From Chionoecetes opilio (Eukaryota > Arthropoda > Malacostraca > Decapoda > Majidae), in the NCBI GenBank assembly GCA_016584305.1, contig JACEEZ010012757.1:89501-153500 (forward strand): a stretch of 64,000 nucleotides of DNA. Reading direction: 5' to 3'. Under the pieces are notes generated by a model that saw only the letters and a program-made list of their open reading frames with translations, was not told the origin of the DNA and searched no databases. The position numbers were made by a program, and so were the translations under genes. Of the stretch, positions 1-9,800 are shown piece after piece. Numbering within the stretch: the stretch's first letter is position 1; every line of letters starts with the position of its first letter.

Positions 1-1570
1 CCCCCCCTGACATCAATGCTATTCCTTCTTGGATCTGTCCCCTATTCGATGCAGTTGGCGATTGGAAGAGACTGATCCCTGTTCCATGGAAGGAACCTTT
101 GGCGGTTGTGCTTGAGGGGTTGTAATCAAGGTTGTCTAAGGCTCCCACGGTGAAGAGACCTTGGCGGAGCTGGACAGGACATACTACACCTTTCATCTTC
201 ATGTTTTCACAGACGGCAGTGGCGATTTCATTCTCCACTTGCAGGACCCTGTCATAACTGACACTGATGCCCAGTTCATACATCTTTGTGACCATCTGTT
301 TGGACCTTGTCTGTGTGTGCACATTGAGGCCGATGTACAGCGGAAGGGGTGGTTCACAGTCTGATGAATGACGTGATCTGCCAACTTGGGGCCCTTGTGT
401 GTCCCTTGGGGCTCTCTGCGCACGCTTCTTGGTCTTCTTGCAGTTGTAAAGGATGACCTGTGAAGCTGTGAGACAGGCCTGTGAATCCACTGTGTCCTGG
501 TCTTTCAGATCAGCCCCTTTCATCAGCATGGTTATCAGGGATTTGAGTTGGGTCGGGACAGTCTTCTGCTGGCAGTCACTGGGGAAGGCACCATCAAAGT
601 TGAACCCGCTTGAGCTGAAGATTTCATTTCGTACAATCCTGGCAGCTTTCGCCAAAATCAGAGCATCTCCCTCAAAGTCCAGTTTGAACGCTTGCTTCAG
701 CATTCCCTGCATTCCTTGTTCAAATACGAGTATCACTTCTTTCCCGGCACTTTGCTCTTGGCCGTGGGGGAAGTGATTCAAAACTTGCTCCTTGAAACGG
801 CCCTTGTTGATTTCACTAGTAATACCAAAGTCTGCGAGGTTTTGTCACGTAGAGGTGCCTCAATGAGGCCAACTTGAAGCAAAATGTACCTTCTTCTATC
901 TCGTTTTCAATGTTTGTGAGAAGTTCTGCGAAAGCTCTTGCTTTGAACTTCTTCACATTCGCAGGTTCATCCTTGGAAGTTTCTCTTTGCCTCACTAGAG
1001 ACCGATGGCGATTCCGAAGACCAACGAGGCAAGCCAGATGATACTTTGCTTCCAGTGCAATAAGGTCACCGGCTCCTTCAATCCTGTCCATTAACTCTGT
1101 CTCTTGCAGATCGCTGGCCATAAACCTGACGTTATCATCTGCGCCTAGAGTTCTAAATTCATGCATGAGTCCGTCTTGCTTAGTGCAAAATATGCAGATG
1201 GTCATTTCGAACGATTGGCGAGGCCGCCGGCGCCTGCCTTCAGTAGTGCCACTTTCAGGGTAACATCTCTATCCCTCTTTCTTGCTCTTTCCACTCTGTT
1301 TGAATTGAACTGTGAATGACAGGATTTGTGCCACTGTGCACGATTCCTGATGAGGTCATCCACAGTGATATCACTGCCGAAATGCAGCGGCTCCGGCAAC
1401 GAGTTCAGTTCTCTGAAGTGAGCCACATTTTTTAGGAATGATGCATAGGCCGCCGTGCTGATGTGTCTGCTCCACGTGCATTCAAGGGGCAGCGCAGGGA
1501 TTCAGGTGTAGTTTGTTGGCAAATTATGCACTGTGTCCATTCCATCTTCATGAAGTCTTGCTCTTCAAAC
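1..1570 (-). pseudogene. Uncharacterised Cys/His-containing protein, partial, with frame breaks
   Basis: Read on the minus strand, coding-like sequence starts just after a good splice acceptor (ttgtgttgcag, ending near 1571) and continues off the window. Four frame segments are needed: 1570 to about 1465, about 1465 to 1202, 1205 to about 850, and about 850 to 1. The last segment is open for roughly 280 codons with no stop. Visible motifs are CIICQ near the start, HKSCH, then CIFC followed by KYHLACL, a spacing that looks like metal-binding Cys/His pairs. A later part contains NVHTQTRSK and the phrase SSTTAKGSFHGTGISLFQ. The style resembles uncharacterised, lineage-expanded metazoan proteins that I remember without a function. 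Small shifts near 1465, 1205 and 850 mean either a decayed copy or indel errors; the long clean 3' segment argues for recent decay or error. No function is proposed. Confidence 0.55.
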
Positions 1571-2740
1571 CTGCAACACAAGGAAAAACAATATAAGGCA
1601 AATTGCAACATATAGCAGATATGATTACAACATATAGCAGATTTAATATAATATGCATCTAATTAAATAAAAAAATCTAAATGTCCATTGTGCATGCATC
1701 TTGCTGTCCGGATCGTTTGGCGCCGGTTCTAGAATTGAAGCTTAGATGCTGAGGAAATGCACCCGAGACACCTAATTTTCAAATATTGTTTTAAAATACT
1801 TCTAGATGTTCGATTTTAAAAACAATTACACCAAAATGATCGGAAAAGACTATATTTCTCATTTCTGCAATAAAAAGAACATTTTTTTCCCAAAAACTAA
1901 AAAAAAAAAAATTTCCCAAAATTTTCAATTTTTTTTTTCACATATAATGAAAAATTTCAAAAAAAGAGTGGTCCTACCGCTTGGCGCCGGTTATAGAATC
2001 ATAGCTGGGACCCTGAAGATTGCGTGATAAAATTTTGGTGCTTTTATCCGGCATGTCCCCATCCACTACCTAAGCTGCCCCACTAGAGGGCCGCTACAGG
2101 CCTCAGGCTCAGCCCTCACAGCTAGTCACAGGGCACGCCCCCGATGGACCTCTTCGAGGACACCATTGATCGCTCCACCACACACCACCACCAGGGCGAG
2201 GATGTCATCATCCTTGAACCCTCGCGGGACACACCAATCCCCGGACTCCCTGCTGCCCGTGGTGCACCCGCGCCCTGCCCGTAGCCCCGCGTGCCCTGCC
2301 CTGCCACGCCACTGCCTGCCCTGGTCTGGTTCCTCCCCGACCCCGAGGTGATGCACGTCCCCTCCCAGTCTCCCACGCTGTGCACTGCTCCTCACTGGGT
2401 CTCGTGGGCACCTTGGGCCACGTACGATTGAGGCCGCCTACACCACAATAACCTTCGATCAGGAGGAGGCCCCGTGGTGAGATCGCCACCCGCACGTACC
2501 CTCAGGCAGGAGAGGCAAGGCCGACTGGGGCGAAGGAATATCCCTCGATCTGGTGCAGAGGGATAGGGAAGTCTTGCCGCAGGGCGACGCACACCAACAG
2601 GCGGCAAACACCGAGGCTGGCGCACGTACAGGCGCCACCCAAGGCGGTGGCCTGAAGGACATCACAGGGAAACAGCCGCTCCAGTTCTGGAGGCCAGATG
2701 ATCATGCCTTGCGCGGCACCAGTGGGTGGAGGGCAAGAAG
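1571..2740. other. No gene recognised
   Basis: The left part is AT-rich with A and T runs near 1885-1940. A short motif around ggcgccggtt occurs twice in direct orientation, near 1719 and 1983. From about 2040 the DNA is GC-rich and may be the decayed upstream part of the reverse-transcriptase remnant that follows, but no domain could be recognised in any frame. Confidence 0.4.
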
Positions 2741-2754
2741 AGGATCGAGGTCCC

Positions 2755-2975
2755 ACCTCGAGAACCAGCACATCCTTAGCGCCACACAGTGTGGGTTCAG
2801 GAAGGGGCGCTCGGCCGCGGCCTTCAACCTCCTGCTGCAGGTGGCCAGCGAGGTAAGGCAGACCAACGGCCGTTCTAGCGTTGGACATCGCTGACGTCTT
2901 CGACCCTGTGTGGCACGCCGCCCTACCGGCAAGGCTAGGGTCATACTCTATGACCCTAGGCAAGGCAGCGCGCTG
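2755..2975 (+). pseudogene. Reverse-transcriptase remnant of a non-LTR retrotransposon
   Basis: Two frame segments spell typical reverse-transcriptase blocks. The first reads LSATQCGFRKGRSAA, equivalent to the usual QFGFRKGRST block. About 30 codons on, after a shift near 2878, comes ALDIADVFDPVWHAAL, equivalent to LDIxxAFDxVWH. No catalytic FADD or YADD box follows, and no frame stays open beyond about 100 codons. This is a decayed fragment of a jockey-like LINE just upstream of the NAA50 promoter. Confidence 0.6.
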
Positions 2976-3286
2976 TCAGCGTATAGCGGGGCTGCTGCTG
3001 GATCTGCTGCTGCGGGACTCTATACCTGCAGGTGCGGCACATATGCGGCTGGTGCACAAGGTGCGGCTGTCGTCCCCACAGAGTATTGAGGCAGGGGCGC
3101 CTCATGTGCGGATTCCCCATACAGGAGAGGCATAAATACTCCATGCATGGGTCAAGAAGAAATTCATTGTTAATTCCTTTCTCTTCTTTCTTTTCCTCCT
3201 CCTTCTCTTCCTCTTCCTTCATCAACATCTTCTTCGTCCCCATCTTTCAGTTTTCTTCTCATGTATCAGGGTACTAATTTCTGTCG

Positions 3287-3572
3287 GGGTACTCCGTAGT
3301 GTAGTGGTTAGCACGCTCGGCTCACAACAGAGAAGTCCCGGGTTCGATCCCCGGGCGGAGTGAAGATAGATGGGTGGTCTTTCTTAAAACCCGAGCCCCT
3401 GTCCACCCAGCAGTGAATGGGTACCGCCGGTGTTAGCCGGTGTTAGTGGGTGTTAGCCGGGGTTTGTGACCCCCCTCCCGGGGTGGTGGCTTCGGCCAAC
3501 ACTAATATATAAGCTGCAGCGGTATATCACTATGGCTCTGAGGAATTATCCTCTAAACAAACAAACAAACAA
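3287..3572 (+). repeat. tRNA-Val(CAC)-derived SINE
   Basis: Bases 3290-3362 fold as a tRNA. There is a 7-bp acceptor stem with one G-U pair, a box A-like tagtgtagtgg, an anticodon loop ctcacaa giving CAC, a 5-bp T stem and box B ggttcgatccc. One mismatch sits in the anticodon stem. The unrelated body that follows ends in an (aaac)n tail at 3555-3572. Two more copies with the same head and body lie on the minus strand at 43.8-44.4 kb. Confidence 0.8.
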
Positions 3573-3659
3573 ATGTCACACTTCCTAGTACTGTCTGTCT
3601 TTTCTTTATGTTGTCAATCAATACAGTACACCCTTCAAAGAAAGCTCCCTCGTCTCCCG

Positions 3660-3819
3660 CAGCCGTGGTGACGTCACGGGTCAGCTGATGTGGTGACGTC
3701 GTGGCGCGGCGAGCCTAATGGCGGGAACGTGACGTCACCGGCGGGGCACCAGCATGGCGGCGCCCTGTGTTATGGCCTGAGAGTGTCCCCGCGCCCTGAA
3801 GTGATCCCTGCACGCCAAC
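3660..3819 (+). promoter_or_regulatory. NAA50 promoter and 5' leader
   Basis: This CpG-rich stretch lies directly upstream of the NAA50 start codon. It contains two perfect cAMP-response elements (tgacgtca at 3669-3676 and 3730-3737) and one near match (tgacgtcg at 3694-3701). An E2F-like ggcgggaa lies at 3720-3727 and a YY1-like atggcggc at 3754-3761. No TATA box is evident. An upstream ATG at 3754 opens an 8-codon reading frame that stops at 3780, 39 bases before the NAA50 ATG. The transcription start is not visible, so it is unknown whether this upstream ORF is transcribed. Confidence 0.6.
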
Positions 3820-3827
3820 ATGAGGAA
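3820..3827 (+). CDS. NAA50: NAA50 coding exon 1
   Basis: Only 8 coding bases (ATG AGG AA) precede a strong donor gtgagt at 3828. The split third codon is completed by the first base of exon 2 to give Lys. The start context is ccaacATG. Confidence 0.85.
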
Positions 3828-6800
3828 GTGAGTGGCGCGGCGGTGGAGGGAGTGGCGCAGTGGATAGCCCGGGCCCCGCGTGGAGGCCATGGGGGGGCGT
3901 GGTGGCCCGATGGACCCTGCAACACGCGGGCCATGAGTGTGGCTGACGGGTGACGGCTGATGGATGAGTCCTGGGGTCACGGGTCACCACGGGGCTGTCA
4001 CGGGGGCATGGGTGAGGGTGGGGGGTCAGGGTGGTGGTGGTGTGTGTGGCCCGCCAGTGTCATGGCCCGGGGTCCCCCATGGCCCACGGTGGCCCCGTGC
4101 CGCGTGTTACCTGTACCTTGTGTATCTATCAGTGATGTCCGTCACCCTTCAAGGCAGGGGGTGCCCCCCCCCCCCTCAAGGCCATGGCACGCTGGTGTGT
4201 AGGGTGCCTGGCCCTGGCTGGGGCAGGCGTGGGGGCCAGGGCAATGGCACAGGCTGTGCCAGGCTGCAGGGAGCCGTGGGGGTGTGGGGCCAGGAAAGGC
4301 TATTAGTTCGGGGTAATAATGGACGAGGACTGCGCGGTCATTTTCAGAGACACGGACTAATTTTTCATGGCTAAAAATAGGTGCTTTTTCTAATGGAGAT
4401 AGTTTATTTTCCGGAAACCCATAGTTTTCATACAAAAAATACATTTCTTCACCGAATGTTATGGTAGTTTCCATTAATAACACTGTATCGTCCATCAGAA
4501 AAAACACTAAAACTTGGCCGGGAAAAATTAGTCAGGTCTCAGATAACAGGGAAGTGATTGAATAGAACAAAGTAGTATACCAAACCTAACGTTAACCTAA
4601 CCTTATAGGTTTTCATTAAACCTAACCTAACCTTAACCACAAAGTATACCTAACCAAAGATTACTTTGACCTAACCTAACCTTATAGGGTTTCATTAAAC
4701 CTAACCTTAACCTTAACCCTCTTACCTACTAAAGTGATGGGAAGCAGCGAGCAATTTCCCGGTGGAAGATGGTGGTGGTTGGGTCTCGGTGACTGTTGGC
4801 CGATTTTCTAAACATGGACTTGGGCTAACCTAAGACTAACCATGGCTTTAGACCAGACATTTAAGCTTTTTAACCATTTTTCCAGGGGGTTTAGTCTCAG
4901 ATTGAAATTGCTAGACACTCACTAACCTCTCCAACATCCAAGTCTAATGATATTATACCCTTGAAAATTTTTTAAAGCACTGAAATGTCTGTCTAAAGCC
5001 ATGGTTAGTCTTAGGTTAGCCCATGTCCATGTTTAAAAAATCGGCCATGTGACTGGATTGCCCGGGTGGTTAGCGGCCGCCTACTCTAGCGGAATATTTA
5101 CCAAAATTCCAGATGATAAGACAATTCACGAGTAACGAGCGGTTCATGGTACACACGTCTGCCGGATTTCTCGTCGCCACTGGAGAGTGTTGGAGAGGAT
5201 GCGAGGGTGTAAGGGAAAGACTGACCAAAACCATGAGGACTGAAAAATGAACACTCAGTCTGTATGAGGCTAAAGCTGATTCACACTGGCGTTTTTTCGG
5301 CATTTTTATCTGACGAGAAGTCGGTCTCTTGAAAGACCGAGCGATTGGTGTGTGATTTTTGTTGAAAACCTATTGCGGTCATGACACCAGCCCCAGACCC
5401 AGACCCCTTCTCGTCAGATGAAAATGCCGAAAAAACGCCATTGTGAATCAGCCTTAATAATACAAGTTTGCGTGGAGGCCAAGTCTGATTAGGTTATACA
5501 TGGCATTAGCTTAAACTCAAAATATACTTGATTGTTTTGGCCTTCATGAATTTGTAGTATTAAGGTTCAGAATCATTTGCACCTAGGCTTATGGAGACTA
5601 CCTGTGTCTACTCCCACAATACTCAGCCTGTTGCTGCTTGCTTCACACAGCCATGGCGTGCTTTGCTACCTCAAAACTTGTCTGAATTTTTTTTTTTTTT
5701 TTTTTTTTATAAACTTCCACAAGAAATATTAAGGGTCAAGGAATGTTATATACAATTTACTGTGCTTTGTGACTTCCTGTTCAGTATTTGTGTCATTTTA
5801 ATGGTGTTAGGCTCTGCAGGATCTCAGGTTCTGTGGGAAATGTATGTAATTCACTCTAAATAAGCATGTGTATGTGTGTGCCTATGCAGGGTGGGGTGCA
5901 GGGGGACATGTATTTAGATAGATACGTGGATAGATTACTATAGAGGAGAAGAGCGTATGGGTAAAGCTAACTCTAACCCTTCCTTGCTCTGTGTGTTGCA
6001 GTGCGGAGTCAATAGGGAGCTTTAAAAGGAGGCTAGATAATTTCATGGATGGGGATAAAAGGTGGATGTAGGTAGTGTTAAGTAACAGGAACTACCTCGT
6101 TTAGGTCTCACGGCCTCTTGTAGCTTCCTTATTTTCTTATGTTCTTATGTGTTTCAGGGGCCGCATTGAGCTCGGGGACGTGACGCCCCACAACATCAAG
6201 CAACTGAAGCTGCTCAACCAGGTGGTGTTCCCCGTCAGCTACAACGACAAGTTCTACAAGGACGTGCTGGAGGCCGGCGAGCTGGCCAAGCTGGGTATGT
6301 TATGTACGTGTGTGTGTGTGTGTATTTACCTAGTTATGTTTACCTATACTCTGGTTTTTTTTACGAGGTGAAAAATCCTGACCTCTTGTTGATATTAATG
6401 AATGTTATATTTGCATGTATGCTGAATCTTGGATGCTGATGTGTGGCATAATAAGAGGAGGTAGTTTTGGCCCTGATACACGGCCACATTTGATATACAG
6501 TAAAACCTCTCATATTGGGACTAATTGGGCCAAGGAGTGGTCCGAGTAATGCAAGGATCCGAATAATGGGGGGATGATACAAAAAAAAGTAAAAAAAAAA
6601 TCTAGGTGTACTATATAAATTATACAGCAAGGAAATTTCGACCCCTAAAAAAGGAAAAAAAAAAAATAATTTAGGCGTATATGAATTATATAGCTAGGAA
6701 ATTTTGACCCCTAAAAAAAAAAAAAAAAATTCTAGGTGTATATAAATTATATAGGTAGGAAATTTTGACCTAAAAAAAAAAAGAAAAAAAAAAAGAGGTC

Positions 6801-9800
6801 CGAATAATGTCAAAGTCCGAATACGAGAGGTTTTACTGTATTTGTGAAGTTTTCATCTTTGTTCCGTGTCTGTGATGAAACCGAAGCCATTTCTTTTTGC
6901 AGAGTATAATATATGTTTCTAATAGCTTGTGCAAAATATCACTGATATTATAGTAAATAATTATTTGTATGATGTATCTGGTTATTACCTACATTATGAC
7001 ACCAAAATCGAGTTTGTAAGTAGTATTTGTTGTATTAATGCATTTTAGTATAATTTCGAAAAAAACGAGTTAAATTTTGAACCACATGCAATGCTTTAAC
7101 AAATGGCCCATGGCAGGGTGCCAAATCGGATTCAAGCTGGAAAAGCATAGATTTAAAAGGGAAATAGGGAAGAACTGGTTCACAAATAGGGTGGTAAATG
7201 ATTGGAATGGACTCAGTGTCAGGTAGTTAGTGTGGAGTCAATAGGGAGCTTTAGATAGAAGGAGGCTGGATAAATTCATGGATGGGGATGAAAGGTGGAT
7301 GTAGGCAGTGGCGGCTCGTGATAAAATAAAATGGAGGGACTGCAAGTTCACACAACAGTAGGATACACTAATTTTGACCTAACTCAGGTATGAGTTGTAG
7401 TTGATGTTCACGGATTTCAGGGCATGGTAGTAGTGGTGGTGGTAGAAGGGATGGTGGGGGTGGCAGTAGAGGGGATGGCTGAGGTGGTGATGGTAGAATT
7501 ACAGTATTACTTGAAAATAAAGTCGGTACCGCTTGATTTCAGTCTTTTCATTAATGTCAGCTGGGATAAGTTGATGTTTTGCAAATACTTTACTGGATTT
7601 TCCATCGTCATAGGGTAATTAAAGAAAGCACGATCACCACACCGTCTACACGCACTGTAAACACGAGAGGGACGAGACTTAGCTGCCTCGACTGCAGCTC
7701 ATTGTGTTCACAAGTGGCGGCGGCGCAGACAGAATCGTACAGCAAATATGAAAGTAACTTAAATTTTGGTCTGGTTTTAATGAAAATTCACTTAGTAACG
7801 TATTGAAAATAATTAAATAACATATAATGACTTTTTATTATGATATATTTATTAGTAGTGTATCAATTCTGCTGTGTCTCTAAAGGAATCATACACCTGG
7901 CAGTGAGTGTCTGGGGGCGCTGCAGCTCTGCAGCCCTATGCCACGAGCCGCCACTGGATGTAGGTAGTGTTAAGTAACAGGAACTACCACGTGTAGATCT
8001 GGCGGCCTCTTGTAGCTTCCTTATTTTCTTATGTTCTTATGTTAAATCACAATATTAGTGTGATCCAGGCTACAACGGCTGAGGGAGGCATGCATCAGTG
8101 CCAGCATGGGTGACAACTTGTACAAGCTGTTACCACTACAGCCAAATTCCCAACATCCGACCTCCAAACATCCGACTTGTCCAAACAACTGACTTTTTTC
8201 ACCACCACATTGTGTCTTGTTTTGGCCATTTATTTTACTTCGTTTTTTTTTTTTAGTTCTTAGAAAACATTGATTTGTGGCTTTATTTATGCATGAATTT
8301 TACTTTGGCGTATACCACTGGCTCGGCCTTCAAGAGCTGCATCTTTTATGTTCTATACCGTTTTGTCCTTACGTTATGGTTACTGTGATATCCGAACATC
8401 CGACTATTCCAATTATCCGACCTACCTTCGGTCCCCCCAAGGTCGGATAATTAATACTTAGCTGTAGTGCTGATTTTATCCCCTTAACCTGAAAATATTC
8501 CTCGTCTATCCTGTGAGGAAAATTGAAAACATTGACGCCTGTTCTTCCTCCACAAGTGAAGTATTGAGAAAGATGTAAGTCTCGCTATTTAGATTATAAA
8601 TACTGAACAGATTCAATAAGATAATAGGGAGACGTTCAGGTGGATCACACACTTGACAGTAAAGAGAGGTGAGGACATGAAGCCGAGGATACAAAGATGT
8701 AGCACAATTATTATGTCCATGTTAAGTAGGTTTTAGTATTGGCATTGTTGATAGCAGACTCCCAGCCTTGGTAGTTACTTAAAGAGCTAGTAGAGAGAGC
8801 GTTAGAGACTAGTAGAGAGAGCCTTGGAGAGCTAGTAGAGAGAGCCTTGGAGAGCTAGTAGAGAGAGCCTTGGAGAGCTAGTAGAGAGAGCCTTGGAGAG
8901 CTAGTAGAGAGAGCCTTGGAGAGCTAGTAGAGAGAGCCTTGGAGAGCTAGTAGAGAGAGGCTTGGAGAGCTAGTAGAGAGAGCCTTGGAGAGCTAGTAGA
9001 GAGAGCCTTGGAGAGCTAGTAGAGAGAGGCTTGGAGAGCTAGTAGAGAGAGCCTTGGAGAGCTAGTAGAGAGAGCCTTGGAGAGCTAGTAGAGAGAGCCT
9101 TGGAGAGCTAGTAGAGAGAGCCTTGGAGAGCTAGTAGAGAGAGGCTTGGAGAGCTAGTAGAGAGAGGCTTGGAGAGCTAGTAGAGAGAGCCTTGGAGAGC
9201 TAGTAGAGAGAGGCTTGGAGAGCTAGTAGAGAGAGCCTTGGAGAGCTAGTAGAGAGCAGTGTTGTAGTCAAGACCAGACCCTCCGAGACCAAGACCAGAC
9301 CTTCCGAGACTAGACCAGCCCTCTGAGACCAAGACCAGACCCTCCAAAACAGACTAAGACCAAGAACAGGCATATCATTTTTTTTTATAAATATGACTAT
9401 TATCTGAATGTTTTTGGTCTGTACTGCGTAAATACTAAATTATATTGTCCTAAGTTGTTGGGATGGGATCGCCGCAAGTGCTTGATAAAAGCCAACGTGG
9501 TGCCAGCCTTGTCGGTGATGCTGTGCTTGCAGAAAGTACAAACTGCTGTGTGCTTCTGGTTTCCGTGTTTCTTATAAAAAAAACTCCTTGAGGTCCTTGA
9601 ACGCAAATTTGATAACTGCTGAAGATGCTGACATGATTACTCATTCCGGTGTGCGAATGGAAACTAAGCGTGACTAGTCCAGTACACCTCACTGTCCCAC
9701 GTCCTATGTCACTGCCAGACAGAGATGCCAGGTCCTGCCCATTGTTGTATTTCTTGCCAGAAATTACTCAACAAATTTTGGAATGTGCCAGAAATATTCG

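Noticed and set aside
3290..3362. Functional tRNA-Val gene
   Set aside because: It folds well but has a mismatch in the anticodon stem, is joined to a SINE body with an (aaac)n tail, and recurs with the same body at 43.8-44.4 kb.
4575..4735. Interstitial telomere (TTAGG) array
   Set aside because: The motif is too irregular (cctaacc, ccttaacc, ttataggtt) for a telomeric array; kept only as AACCT-rich repeat.
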